A stretch of DNA of 64,000 nt from Voacanga thouarsii (GCA_026120185.1 JANUWF010001497.1:1724501-1788500), one strand, 5' to 3'; positions 47,799-60,845 are shown, counted from the stretch's first letter. A program made the numbers and translations. The notes: generated from the sequence alone by a model not told the origin.

Positions 47799-49590
47799 AT
47801 CAAACAAGCAAAAGAAATTTGCCATATTAGAAAATGATGACGAGTCTATACAAGCTGATGATAAGATTGTAACTTCCAGTGAAGTTAACATAGAAGTTGA
47901 AGAAAGCTCTAACAAGGGACAGAAAGTTGTTGAACAGAAAGTTCCATTTTCTCGAGTAAAAAAGAATCATCTCTCTGATCTAATTATTGGCAGTCTTGAT
48001 GAGTTTAAATAGACTAGAGAAAAAATAATTACTAATGGTCAAGTATGCTTGCTGTACTTCAACATTGGAACTAAAAAATATCAAAGAAGCTTTAACAGAT
48101 GAACACTGAATAGTTGCAATAAATGAAGAATTTCAACAGTTTGAAAGAAATAATATGTGGAGCTTATACTGAGAGGCTAGACCAAGGGATGTTAATGTGA
48201 TAGGTACTGAATGGTTATTTCGTAACAAGACAGATAAACTTGGTAACATTACTAGGAACAAGACAAGATTAGCTGCACAGGTTATATACAAGTTAAAAAC
48301 ATTGACTTCGATAAAGCATTCACCTTGTAGCAAGGTTGGAATTTGTCATATTGCTACTTGTAGTTGCTTGTGCAAAAAATTTCACACTTCAATAAATAGA
48401 TACGAATAGTGCTTTTTTGAACAGGTTTCTACAGGAAGAAGCATATGTTGAACAACTAAAAAGTTTTGTTAATTCAAAATTTCTTGATTATATTTACAGA
48501 TTGAAGAAAACTCTCTATAGTTTGAAGCAAGCACCAAGAGCTTAGTATGAAAGACTGACAAACTACCTGTTAAGACGCGGTTACAAGTGGGGAGAAGCTA
48601 ACAAAACTATGTTTGTCAAGAAACTAGGAGTAGACTTTATTGTAGCACAAGTCTATATTAATGACATTATGTTTCGTTCCACGTCGAGAAAAATGTCAAA
48701 AGACTTTATTAAACTCATGCAAACAGAGTTTGAGATGAGCGTGATTGCTGAACTGACATTTTTTTTCTTAGTTTGCAGATTAAATAGATGAAGGGTGTGA
48801 TTTTTATCTCTCAAACCAGTATGTTAACAATTTAGTTAAGAAGTTCAACATGAAAAGTTCGAAATCTGTCAGGATGCTTGTTAGTGTTTCTTAGAATCTA
48901 TCAAATGATAAAAAAAGTGTAGGAGATAGATCAACATCTGTATAAAAGCATGATTGGAGGCTTGCTATATCTGACCTGACATCTAATATAATATTGGCAT
49001 TTGTACAAAATATTAAGCAAATCCCAAAGAATCATATTTGAAAGCTATTAAAAGAATTCTTAAATATGTGTGTCATACTTCAGGTTACGGAATTTATTTC
49101 AATAAAGAATCTACTACATATCTTTTTTAGTACAGTGATACTGACTGGGCAGGAAATTGTAATGATCGTAAGAGCACTTCTAAGGGATGTTTTTATCTTG
49201 GGAACAATCTTGTGCCGTGGTACAGTAAAAAATAAAATTGTATATCGTTGTCAGCTGCAGAAGCCGAATAGATTGCAACAGGGAGCTGTTGCACTCAGCT
49301 GTTGTGAATGAAGTAAATGCTAGAGGATTATAGCATTATACAACAAGAACTAAATGTCTATTGTGACAGCACGAGTACTATTGATATATTAAAGAATTTA
49401 ATTTAATATAGCAGGATAAAGCACATTAACATAAGGCATCACTCCATCAGGGAGCTTGTTGAACAAAGTATTTTGAAGATTGAATATGTTCCAACTCAGA
49501 AACAACTAGCCGACATTTTCACAAAACCTCTTGATGCTATGCGATTTGAGGAATTGCGAAAAGCATTAGGACTATGGTTATTTTGACATA
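47799..49590 (+). pseudogene. S linker, reverse transcriptase and RNase H
   Basis: Linker 'NHLSDLIIGSLDEFK' near 47970-48010. The RT start near 48200 reads 'GTEWLFRNKTDKLGNITRNK'. 'LKKTLYSLKQAPRA' lies at about 48500-48540. 48609-48791 reads 'VKKLGVDFIVAQVYINDIMF', where the catalytic YVDD is YIND (first Asp lost), then 'DFIKLMQTEFEMS'. RNase H: 'YSDTDWAGNCNDRKSTSKG' near 49130-49190, 'SLSAAEAE' and 'KQLADIFTKPLDAMRFEELR' to about 49560. Numerous stops and a deletion in the RT fingers region. This wording is characteristic of SIRE-type copia. Confidence 0.85.
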
Positions 49591-49969
49591 CGTCTTGTTG
49601 TGTCAAACATGCATATAATAAATTTCTTTTGTTGTTGATTTTTATTTTTTTTAAACAAAAGTAGAAAAATAAAAAAGAGCGACTGTTCGAGATTTGTTTA
49701 GGATGTGTTGCAGACATACAGAAGTCATGATATGACTTGAACTCTGTGAAAAAGGTCAGTGTACCAATCACAAATCAACTGAATCTGTGAATTATTCAGT
49801 CCAACAAGCAAAACTCAATGAGATTACTTAGAGACCCAATAGACGCAAGTTTTCAATAAAGAATCAAATCTTTTCATATTTGGTTGTGGCTCCTTCAAAC
49901 AAGCAGAATAAAGGTACTTGTACTTTTTCTCTCCCGATAGTTTTGTGAAAAGAGTGAAAGAAGCTAAAG
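49591..49969. other. Spacer between pol and the extra ORF of S
   Basis: Includes AT-rich sequence and a T-run. No recognised domain or repeat boundary. The opposite-strand open frame here has no family support. Confidence 0.5.
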
Positions 49970-51433
49970 CCCTTGCAATGGCCGAGAAAACTTTGCATTG
50001 TCTTCTTCATGCAATTGTTGTTGAATAAGATGAAGTTACATCACAAGAGAATCAGCTGACAAAAATCTCTGTTTTGAATGTCTCTCAAATGGCTATCTTG
50101 GGTAACATTGCTAGGAACTCTTATTCTGATGATATTCTGAACACATGTCGAGATATTGTTGTATCTATGGATGGAATCCGGAATTTTATTCTTTATTGTG
50201 TTTATCATGGCAATATGGAAGTTTGTAAAGGTTTTAATTTAATATTCTTGAATTCTTTATGAATAAGACAGAGAATAGATGATGTTGATACTAGTAATAT
50301 ATTTAAAATGATTGTGGCCCTTCATTAGTCCAAATATTTAAGGAAATTAGGGCTGAAAAAGATATTTGTGCTAAAGAAATTATGACTTCTATCATTTTTG
50401 GAAACACCGTCACATCTGTTTGACTCTGAGTTGTCTACAATACCTATAGTACCAGTAAATCCTATGTTTTTGTATGCTTTGCTATCAAATCTAAAACCTA
50501 ATGCTATGAGAAGGGTAATGGATGAAAGAAATAAACTGCTATATCTTAGTAGTTAGATTGCTAATGATGAAGATATCAACACCTTAGGGGTTATGGCTTT
50601 TATGACTCAAGTTGGTGTCCCTGTTGATATACCGTTTGAACAACAAGTTGAAGACACTGATGCTACCAATGTTGAAATCAAGGAGACAATGGTCACACCA
50701 AATTCAAACTCAAAATAGAAGGGAACATAAGCTATTGATGATATTGTGGTAGAGACTGACAAAGTTAGAATCTCTAGAAAGTAAGAAGTACATATGGCAG
50801 TAAAGAAGTAAAAAAGACTTGCCTTGACTTCCGAAGTTTATATTTTCTATGATAAGGCCAGTGAAGATCAATACAAGATAGTATCTGACAAAAGTTTTTT
50901 GGAAGAGAGGAAAATTGACTTTTCCAAGTTTAAATCATTTAATTTAAAGGCAGTATTGAATTACTTGAGTCTATTGAGTTTGTGGAATAGTACAATAACT
51001 CATTTGTGCGTGAATTCTATACCAACCTCAAGACCACAATCACAAAACCAACCGAGCATTTCATCATTCTGTATTTGTAAGAGGATCCCTTGTTACTTTC
51101 AATCTTGAGGACATATCAGCAATCTTTGACATTCTATATGATAGCACTATAATAGGTCTCAGAGAAGATGTTGACATCTCTCATGTGTATTAAGCACTTA
51201 CAGTAAAAGTGGTTCATATGTGGTCGACAGCGGTCTATTTAAAGTCTTTAACTTTAACAAGCTTTTACTTTACTCTTTACAAAATTTCGTGTTATAATTA
51301 GTTGCCTACTCACAATATTTCTATAGTACTCAAGGATAGAGCTGCGTTGTTGTATAAAATTAGGCATCCTATGAAATTTAATCTGGATGATTTGATTTTT
51401 CATGAAGTGGTGAAGCTTTCCCAAGTCACTGCT
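49970..51433 (+). pseudogene. S third ORF (env-like position), 5' piece
   Basis: Beyond pol a long degenerate frame can be followed: 'ISVLNVSQMAILGNIARNSY' (about 50070), 'PVNPMFLYALLSNLKPNAMR' (50450), 'TSEVYIFYDKASEDQYKIV' (50830). Then 'EFVEYNNSFVREFYTNLK' and, after a frameshift near 51055, 'VFVRGSLVTFNLEDISAIF' (51075-51135). The EFY.NL ... VRG..V.F...I pattern, with a later 'KDRAALLYKIRHPMKFN' (51330-51385), resembles the putative plant transposon protein domain seen in the extra ORFs of plant retroelements. The reading ends at the CTGCT duplication and resumes at 63494. Function is unknown; an envelope role is not shown. Confidence 0.6.
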
Positions 51434-52416
51434 TGATGTGTTTGAATTTGGGTATAAAAAAATCATATAAAAATAAGCACATTACCAATCAAGCTTAAAT
51501 TAAAACGTTAACCCTAAATTACACATATGAGCAATCGTACTCATCATTAAGCATAGCATAGGGTTTAAAACGAATGTCAATCCTCAAGGAACAAGTAAAC
51601 CTTAATCACTTTTCTTTCATTCTTTAATCGACTCAAGAAAGTGAAAAAGAATAAAAATAAAAATAAAATAAAATAAAAGAATATATACATGTCAAGGATG
51701 GAGAATTATGTAACTCAAACTATTATTTTGACAAACATGACCTTAAAGTACCCAATTATTATCATAACTAATCATTCTCTTGACATCATGAAGGATTAAG
51801 ATAGATTCACTTCTTTTCCAATCCATGAAATCACTATCTTCTAGACAAATTAGCATCACATATCCTGCCTCAATTAATTTACCCAAAATATGCATTAAAC
51901 ACAATCTTTGATAAAATCTCCATATCCTGGCAAATTTAAAATATGAAATTAACCAATGAATCCATATCCTGACAGATATCAATTAACCTTTAATTACCCA
52001 ATTCTTAGCAATTAACCCCTTTTCTAAGCAAGTTAATAGACAACAAATATGAAATTAATGAATTGAGACCACCATCAACCCCTTGTCCAAGCAAGTCAAT
52101 AGAAAAAAACAACAAATTAATCTTGTAATCAGCGTAAGTAATTAAATACCAAGAATAACAATCAATTAATCAAAAGATCAAACTAACTCTAAAAATCATG
52201 AATACAAAAAATAATGTCAAATTATAATAAAATAATTAATACATTATTGTTCAAGAAAAGAAAACAAAATTAAAAGAAAGCACTCATAAACAAGCCTCAT
52301 TCTTCTTCCTTCGTAGACTCTCTTGCACAACCTTCCTTGATTTGATGAATTCATCCTTGATTTTGAGTGATTTGTGTTTTGCTCCATGAATTCATTCTTT
52401 AACCTAGTGTTTTTCC

Positions 52417-52427
52417 TCTATTTATAG
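52417..52427 (-). promoter_or_regulatory. LTR B TATA box
   Basis: On the minus strand the wording is CCTATAAATAGAG. The same position is conserved in D (63034-63045). Confidence 0.6.
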
Positions 52428-52647
52428 GCTTTAGAAGTGCCTAAATTCATCCCTCTAGGGTTTCTGGCTGAATCGAAGTAGGAAAATACTAAAACTCTGA
52501 AAATTGTGAAAAATGCGCATGAAAATCGAGGCACTACCTCAGTACCAGTGCACAGCTGACGTTGGTTGTGTTTTGCCTCTTTGCTCGTTTGCTAATTTTT
52601 CTTGATTTTCATGCCAATTCTTCTAGATTGCAGCTGGCGCCACCTCT

Positions 52648-55600
52648 TGTAACACCCCGAAGCCTAGGCCCGCCAGGGCCGGGGATGTCGCCCCGTCCAA
52701 AGGAAAAGGGGTCTTTATAACTAGATTACATAAACAAATTGCAGAATAAAAATAATATTTAACAAAAAAAAAAGTTATTACAACCCAAAGAAAACTTCAA
52801 GAATAAATCCATGAATTCCTAAACAAAAACCATAAATAAAATTATCCACTCTCGCCTCCCAAAGCAATACATAAAATCAAAAGACACATTCTCTTCCAAA
52901 GCAGCTATTACTAGCCACTCAACTCCACAGCAGGATCATCCTAAAATCATGATAGAAAGGTGATGAGACAGAAATCTCAGTAAGTCCGTGTGTGCTTTGG
53001 GTGTTTAGTGAAATCAGTTCATGGATGCAAAGCGTGAAACTTTTATAAGAGAAACATTGGCAAGCATCAAGCATTAGTCAAAAGTAAGAGTGGCGTTTTG
53101 GCTTATCTAGCCGTACACAAGTAATGAAATCAACCACTCGAAAAAAAGGGATATAGGTTACCACACGTTGGGCCCCATAAACGGTCAGAATGCCGACACT
53201 TTGTGCAGACTGACAAAAGTAGGTGATCGGCCTACTGGGCAAGATACTCCTCCTTCTCTATACCCAAACAACAACCAGGTGTCCATTCCAGCAAAACACC
53301 GTCACTTGACTGAAAACAAACTGCTAGCTCGGACCGGCACGACTCACTGGACTGACATCTTATCCGGGAATGACTCACCCCTCAGAGGTGGCCACCTACT
53401 GAGAGACTCACCCTAACCCTTCAAAGACTAGTCCTAGTAGTCCACCCTTATTGAGTACTCAACGACGTTTCCCACTTGGGATAAAATGAACAAAGCATTG
53501 CTCTACACGAAAATAGCAATTTGAGGGTTTCCAAAGTTTTCGGAGAAATCAGTTTTAGAAAGAGTTTTAAGTTTGGAAAATCTGCTTATTAACTTTTAAA
53601 TAATTTAAGTGTTGGAAATAAGAATGAATTCAACCCTCAATTGCCTTCAAATAAACGAGTGTCCATACACTCCATATTTGGCTTGCCATAAGGAAAACAT
53701 TTCACATCAATCAGGTTGTATGCAGGAGCTTACCTGATTCTTGCTCACAACAACAAGGTCTCGAACAGCTAACCTAACCCCACATGGCAAATACAAATCT
53801 TAATCAGATTCAATCTACAATCCACTTCCTCAATTTTAAATCAACTCAATTCACTACTACCTTGATCCTAGTGTCCCAAGCTTTAAGGCAGGATACTAAT
53901 TAAATAGGTTTATAAGCTAAGTTTAATTTGTTATTTAAAATAATTAATGGTTTGGGAAATAAATCCTAATAAGTTGAAAGTTTGAATCTTGTTAAGGAAA
54001 ATTTAGAGTTTATTTGATCAAGAGTCATAGGTGGTATTAGGTAAAATAGTGATTTAATGATAGTCTAGTTGTTAGAAAATAGTTGATAGCTAGAACTAGT
54101 GAAGATTAAATTTAATGAGTCTTATTTGGAAAATAATAAGTAAATCCTTAAGGGGTTTTGATTTAATAATCATTTTACTAAGCATAAACCTTTTCCATAA
54201 AGGCTTAAATTGATTTCTTTATTTTAAATAATATTTATTTATTTTACTTTCTAGCAAAATTATTATTTATTTGGCTAAAATATCCTTTATGAATATAAGA
54301 ATCCTAATTTACCCTTCCTAGGGTTTTCGAAAATACTAGGAAAATATTTTATTAAGTATTTTATTCATGGAGTGAAAATTACTTTTAGGGACAATTAGAT
54401 CATGGTCAATTTCTATGGCCAACCTCAATCAAGAACATGCACAATCCTTCGATTCATCAAATCAACCAAATCTTGCATCTAGGCATAGATCTAAATTTAT
54501 TAAGACATGCTTAACCTTTACTAGCATAAACATGAACATGGCTTCAATATTCTAGTCATGCATATAACCCCTATTCACCAAAGGTGACATAATCTCTAGC
54601 ATACTTTATCACAAATACTACCTATAACATGCATCAAACCTCAAATCTACATACAATCAACCAAGATGAACCTTTCATGCATAAATCTCATCATCTTCAC
54701 AATTATACAATTGCTCATGCTTCAATCTCAACATTAAATATATATATACTCAAATCTTATCACCATCCACCTACTAACAACATCATCCTAGAGGCATGAT
54801 TCTAGAGTTAAAAAGAAGATTGAAGGTACTTACTTGATTGATGAATGTCTTGAAGGAGTTTGGAATAGATCTCAACTCCTAGATAGCTAACCTTGTCCAA
54901 GAGAGATGGCGAGAGCAAGATTATGGAAGGAGAAGTCATCCGGCCAAGGGTGAGAGATTTCGGCCATGAGAGAGAGAGAGAGAGAGAGAGAAGAAGAAGA
55001 AGATATCATTAGTATGTTTATTCATATAGGTTTTCATTAGAGATCAAGTTTGGAGAAGATGAAGTTGTTAAAATAAGTTTACCTTGAAGGTGTTCTTGTC
55101 CTTCCCAAAATTTTCTGATTTTTTATCCAAAGTAGCAAGATGATTTGTGGAGTTTGATGTTAAAAATGGTGTTGATGGATTCACAGCAGTGAGTAAGTCA
55201 AATCTGGAGATTTTTGTGAAGGTTTGAAGTGGTTTGAAGGTGTATTAGGTGAAAGAAGGTAGTAGGTGTTCTTGGTGTAGTGTGTGTGTGTTCTTGGTAG
55301 CTAGAGAAAATCGAGAGAGAGAGAAGAGGAAGCTGCAGAATTTTTGTGAGGGATAGGGCTGGCCGATTTTTAGTAGGGTTTGGGAAGTTGTTTCTCTGAT
55401 TTGGAAGGGAAAATGAAAGGTTAGTTGTTACAATCCTTGAAGAATATTTTTAGGAAGTGAATTTGGAAAGTAAATATTCTAGGATATCTTGATTTTTCTG
55501 GACAGCTTTGAAGTCTCCTATGGCCGACTGAATGTGTGGCTTTTCTGAGGAATTAAAGCTGGTTCTACAAGGCTTATCATGGCCGAAACTAAGGGGTACA

Positions 55601-56939
55601 AAGATGAAGAAGAAGTCTGGTCAATTGAGCAAGATATCATGGAAGGTTGCTAAATAAGATGGCTGGAATTTTGGAAGGTAATCAAGCTAAATTGCAGGGA
55701 TTTGTTGGAGAGGTTTTCGGACAGCCATTGATGGAATTTCATGTAGAAGCTCAAGGGAAACAATGGAGCTCTGTTGCTGGAGGTTTAAGGAAAGTTTTTG
55801 CAGAAATAGGTTGGTGTTTCGGCTGGAAAAGAAATGGGAAGCAAGCTGGAAAATTCCTGTACAACAATTTTCGCTGCACAGGGAATTTTCTGACAGAATT
55901 TCATCCGTCTCTTCCAACTGAGATGCAGCGAGTTTGAAGGGGGGTTTCAGGGGTATTCAAGGCTGGTTTCCATCCTTCTTCATGGAGAAAAAATATGGCT
56001 AAGGTGCTGCACAAAATCTGGAAGAACACAGCTTGGTTTTGGACCTCCAAAGCTGCGATTTTGCCCAGAATTTTCACTGGTTTTGCATAGCTTTTGTGCA
56101 GTCCGAAAATGGCAGAAATAATTCATGTTTCAAGCTAATCTTAGGGCCATTTTTTTGGCAGCATTTGGAAGGAAATGTTAGCTAAGAAGTTTGACATTTT
56201 GAAGGTACACAAGCTAGAAAATTTCAGCTCATTCCAAGAAGGAAGGTGAACTAGTTTAGGATGAAATTTCAGCAAGCTCACTAGAGGGATTCTTCCTCTT
56301 GGAATTTCCCACAACTCTTCCATAATTTTTCAAACTACAAGAAGTCTTTTACCAAGACACTTTGGTCCTAAAAGACCTCAGCACTTTACTGAATTTTCTG
56401 GAAAGAAAATGGCTAGAACATCTTGATCAAACTAAGGAGTTGAGAATTAAGAAAACTAAAAATCAAGGGAGAATGAATTCCCCTTAAGAATTTTGAGTAG
56501 AGCAAGGAAGTGGAATGAGATTACCCTTACATGCCACTCTCTTAGGACATCATCCCTACCTTACCCTAAGCTCATAAGGCCGAAACTATTTCTTCCCAAG
56601 CAAAAAATAAAATTTAATCAAGCTAAAGCTTCCATGATGGAATTTGAACCCTAGACTTCAAGAATTAATTCTAAGGCTCTAACCACATCAACTCTTGTTG
56701 ATATTTCCACTAACAAAATTATTTTCTATTCCATCCTCAAGCTATTTCCCTATTTTCACCCTGGGCAAAAATTACCATTTTGCCCCTCTTACACAATACT
56801 CACCAACAAGACTTCAAGACAATAAAAATCAAATCCAAAGCACATAGAAATCATATGAAAATATATTTAATTATGAAATAAAATATGATATGCATCCCAA
56901 CCCCCTTACTCTAAGGTTGGTTTTGTCTGGGGTTTCACA
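52648..56939. repeat. L2: solo LTR of the 4.3 kb family inside LTR B
   Basis: It starts TGTAACACCCCGAAGCC, ends TGGGGTTTCACA, and is 4292 bp long. It is the reverse complement of L1 (12208-16572) over its length: its GGGCCCGCC...-type start mirrors the L1 end, and the block CACACGTTGGGCCCC at 53162 mirrors 16040. Flanks CCTCT (52643-52647) and CCTTT (56940-56944) are a target duplication with one mismatch. LTR D shows the empty site (CCTCTAGCTTCTAACCG near 63285). No internal domains and no second LTR. Confidence 0.92.
54968..54991. repeat. (GA)n and (AAG)n microsatellite in L2
   Basis: A GA run of about 12 units is followed by four AAG units. It corresponds to the (CT)n run of L1 in the opposite sense. 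Confidence 0.85.
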
Positions 56940-57143
56940 CCTTTGGCTCCTAACCGGCGCCGCCTCTATTCTGTTCCGCGATGATTTTACCTTATTTTAT
57001 CCCTAAAATCTAAAATAATGCACAAAATACCTTTTCAAGGGTAAAATCTCAAATATGAAGAAATATAACCGGTTATTGTACAAAATGTATCACAAAATAG
57101 TCTCTAATAACTAGGAAATATATGACTAATTTAGGTCCTATCA

Positions 57144-58532
57144 CATTCTCCCACATTTAGTTCTTTACTTGTCCTCAAACAAAGTATCAAAGACAAGTAG
57201 AAAAAAACACAAGTTTTCACAAAATCAGTCAATCAATTTCAAAATAATATTTCCAATACTTTCTTTATTCAAGACAACAAAACATATTCTACTATACCTT
57301 TCATAACAAATGCAAGACTTGTGTAAGTGAAGAATGACTAGTAGAACCATTCCAATACTTAATCATTCTCAAACTATTAGAAAGAATTTAATTCAAGAAA
57401 AATATACATACCATAAGCTTACTTTTCATACACTCTCTCCACTAATTCGAGACATATCATGATTCTACTTAGGTCAAGTAGGATTTTTAAACTTGTAATA
57501 TAAGGCTAAAGGGTTTGTACTGTAGTTGTCAACTAAAAGGATATAGGAAAATCAAATATCAAAGAAGATGAGAGTTTGCAAGAAAAGGATAAACAAAATG
57601 CACCAATAGATTCCAAACTTTTCTTGCTCTCCTATCACAAGACCAATCAAAACCCATAACCTTGTATAGCAATCATATCATTGTTCAAGCAAATCTTGCA
57701 TTCTTTTTATCAATTAGTCCTCAACTCATCAATTATATTGCACAAAGTCATTAAAATTTCAGTGATTCTTATTTCAACTCAACCAACATTCTTTCTGTGC
57801 TCTTCTTCTCTTTTTCAAATGCTGCTTTTGTTTGTTTCTCAGTTGGTTTTTTTTTTTTTTTTCTTTCAACAATTCCTAGCAGCTTTTTGTTTTTCTCAAT
57901 CTTTCTTTTTCTTTTTCTTTTCTCCTTTCACAACTCCAACTTAACCTATGATACATGACTGAAAGTAACAAGTCATGACATTTATACAAGCATTCTCCCT
58001 TATAATTCTTCTACTTGTATTTTTATCTATCAAGAGCAATCAAAGGTTTGGAAGGTAAATCAAACTCTCAGAATGAAGTAATGGACAAAGTATGATAATG
58101 GGTTTTAAGAAAGGAATTAACAATTTAGGCTCAAAATAGGCACTGGGGATAATATAAAATAGGTAGGCTTGAAAAGCTCAAACTATCCAAAAAATGCCTA
58201 TTACCGCCATCCCTAAGTTAAATTATAAATGTCTTTCTTATTTCGCCTCGAGGGGTATTCAAGTAAGTTCTAGAATGCTCAATGAATTTTAGCAGAAAAA
58301 CAGGTTTAAGAACAATATAAAGTATTTGATCACGAACTATTTAGTCCAAATGTGTGTAAAAAGTTATGTATAAGTCACAAATGATATAGAATATATGCTC
58401 TATGATCTAGCGCAAAGACATGCATTAAAAATACATCTTAAAAACTTAAAATTTTGAAAAATTTGCTCAAAAAGGTTCAAAGAATTTTAAGAAAAATGAA
58501 GCATAGAAGCAAAGAAGAATTCCCATTCTAAC
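57144..58532 (-). other. M interior, 3' untranslated part
   Basis: The polypurine tract lies at 57144-57159, preceded in minus sense by TTTGAGGACAAGTAAAG, a conserved pre-LTR run of this lineage. The remainder is AT-rich with a T16 run at 57847-57862 and no supported coding frame. It ends at the first CTAAC duplication of C (58528-58532). Confidence 0.65.
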
Positions 58533-59980
58533 TAATGTGTTTGGATTTGGGTATAAAAAATCATAAAAAAACGAAGCACATTCCCAATCAAGTTAAATTA
58601 AAACGTTAATCCCAAATTACACATATGAGCAAGTGTACTCATCATTAACATAGCATAAGGTTCAAACGAATGTCGATCCTCAAGGAACAAGTATGCATCA
58701 ACCTCTTTTCTTTCATTATTTAACCGACTCAATAAAGTGAAAAAGAAATAAAAATAAAAATAAAATAAAATAAATATATATATACATGTCAAGGATGGAG
58801 AATTATGTAACTCAAATCATTATTTTAATAAACATGACCTTAAAGCACTTAACCATTATCATAACTAATTATTCTCTTGGTATCATGAAGGATTAATATA
58901 GATTCACTTCTTTTCCAATCCATGAAATCACTACCTTCTAGATAAATTAGCATCACATTCCTGTCTCAACTAATCCACCCAAAAGATGTATTAAACACAA
59001 TCATTGATTAAATTTTCATTCCTGGCAAATTTAAAATATGAAATTAACTAATGAATCCATTCCTAACAGACATCAATTAACCTTTAATTACTTAGTTCTT
59101 AGCAGTTAACCCATTTTCCAAGCAAGTTAATGGAAAGAAACAATCAATTAATTTCGTAATACGCACCAATAATTAAATATCAAGAAGAACAATCAATTAA
59201 TCAAAAGATTAAATAACTCTAAAAACCATGAGTATCTAAAATAATGTCAAATTACAATAAAACAATTAACACATCATTGTTCAAGAAAAGAAAACAAAAG
59301 TAAAAGAAAGCACTCATAGACAAGCCTCCTTCTTCTTCCTTTGAAGAACTTCTTGCACAACCCTCCTTGAATTAAAGAATTCCTCCTTTGCTTTAAGTGA
59401 TTTTCTATGATAATCTATGAATTATCTCTTTTTCTCTTGTGTTTTTAATCAATTTATAGGCTTAGGAGGTGCCTAAACTCGTTGGTGTAATGTTTTTAGT
59501 CGAGTAGAAGTAGGAAGATACTAAAACTCCACAGATTACCAAAAATCGCGAGAAAAATCAAAATCCTGTCTTTTCCTCAGAGCACAACCGGCGCCAGTTG
59601 TGTTCTGTTTCTTCCATTATTTGTCAGTTTTTCTCGATTTCAGCACAATATAGTCCAGAGTGTAGCCAACGCTGTCTTGGCTACTGGAGTCGGCGTCGGT
59701 TTGGTTCTGTCCCGGTCAGTTTTAACAATTTTTTATCGCTTCGAAGTTCGTGTCATCAGCATATGGCCGGCACCGGTTCCTCTGGCTTGGCCGGCACCGC
59801 CTTTATTCTATTTTGAGACATTTTTGCTTTGTTTTACCCCTAAATTTTGAAATAATGAACAAAATACATGTCCAAGGGTAAAATCTCAAATATGAAGGAA
59901 TATGACTAGTTATTGAACAAAATATATCACAAAAGAGCCTCAAATAACTAGGAAAAAAATGACTAATTTAGCCCCTATCA
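58533..59980 (-). repeat. LTR C: solo gypsy LTR inside M
   Basis: It starts TAATGTGTTTGGATTTGGG (family TGATGTG) and ends TAGCCCCTATCA, 1448 bp. It is related to A, B and D but is a distinct subfamily. CTAAC flanks both sides (58528-58532 and 59981-59985), the mark of an independent insertion reduced to one LTR. A purine tract lies at once to its right, which at first suggests a 3' LTR. However, M-type elements carry such a tract after integrase, so the solo-LTR reading is preferred. Confidence 0.75.
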
Positions 59981-59985
59981 CTAAC

Positions 59986-60250
59986 CACTCCCCCACACTT
60001 AAACTGGACATTGTCCTCAATGGCCAAATAAATAGAGTAAGGAAATATTACCACGGGACCAAAAATAAAAAGGAAAAGAAAAGAAAGAAAATACTTTCAG
60101 TATATTGTGCATTCGCTTACAAAATAGTTAAATTCCAGTAGTTAGGAGCATTGTTGAAGTACCTAGAAAGAAATATACACAAAAGAAATACACCAAAACA
60201 TAAAATCTAGAAAAGAAAAATAAGCAAAAAGTAAAGAAAATAGTACGAAA
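59986..60250 (-). other. M interior: region after integrase with internal purine-rich tract
   Basis: On the minus strand it ends TTGAGGACAATGTCCAG, then TTTAAGTGTGGGGGAGTG. Athila/Tat-like elements carry a similar GAGGACAATG...GTGTGGGGG run downstream of integrase, well before the true 3' LTR. It is a possible second plus-strand priming site, but this is not demonstrated. Confidence 0.5.
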
Positions 60251-60279
60251 AAGAAAAGTACAAGAAATAACTAGAAAAG

Positions 60280-60845
60280 TCTTATTCTGCAGTGTCGAAG
60301 AGCATATCCACCTTATTTGTGTTGTGAAGACTTTCACCAACATAGCGTTTCACTCGATTGCCATTGACTTTGACCTTTTCTTTATGCTGCATTGAATTAT
60401 CATAAACATCCTCCCACAACTCCTCCAAGGCTATAAGTTGAAGCAACCTTGACTTTCCAGCTGACTCAAGATCGAAGTTAACAAGTTTTATAGCCCAATA
60501 AGCTTGATGCTCAATCTCAACAGGTAAATGACATGATTTTCCATAAACTAACCAAAAAGGAGTTGTGCCAATTGGGGTCTTAAAAGCTGTCCTGTATGCC
60601 CAAAGAGTGTCATCTAATTTTAGACTCTAATCCTTCCTAGTATGATTAACAGTTTTTTCTAAGATTCTTTTAATTTCCCTATTAACCACTTCAACATGTC
60701 CACTTGTTTAGGGATGATAGGGTGTAACAAACCTATGGTTCACTCCTAGATGTTGGAGAACTTTTTCCATTTGAGTATTACAAAAATGAATCCCCCTATT
60801 ACTAATGAGCACCTTAGGCACACCAAAGCGGATAAAAAGTTTTTT
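60280..60845 (-). pseudogene. M integrase, C-terminal half
   Basis: The minus strand reads 'IRFGVPKVLISNRGIHFCN', where the second catalytic Asp (ISDRG in relatives) is Asn. It continues 'VNHRFVTPYHP', a stop, then 'TSGHVEVVNREIKRILEKTV' with the catalytic Glu, then '[20 protein letters not shown]', '[20 protein letters not shown]' and '[14 protein letters not shown]'. This is the gypsy Athila-type integrase from mid-core to near its end. The first catalytic Asp and zinc-finger region are deleted at about 60845, where sequence of another origin joins. Confidence 0.85.

Larger units (their letters stand above)
51434..57143 (-). repeat. LTR B, 3' LTR of M (1413 bp, interrupted by L2)
   Basis: It begins TGATGTGTTTGAATTTGGG, ends TAGGTCCTATCA, and matches D closely. 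It is interrupted at 52648-56944. On the right it is followed by CATTCTCCCACATTTAG, which on the minus strand is the polypurine tract preceding a 3' LTR. A TATA box on the minus strand, CTATAAATAG, lies at about 52417-52427. Confidence 0.9.

Noticed and set aside
49970..51433. Calling the S third ORF a viral envelope gene
   Set aside because: No signal peptide, cleavage site or convincing transmembrane pair can be seen; the wording fits a putative plant transposon domain instead.
57681..57944. 87-codon open frame rich in Phe and Ser
   Set aside because: Produced by a T-rich simple-sequence stretch on the strand opposite to M; low-complexity translation without a domain.
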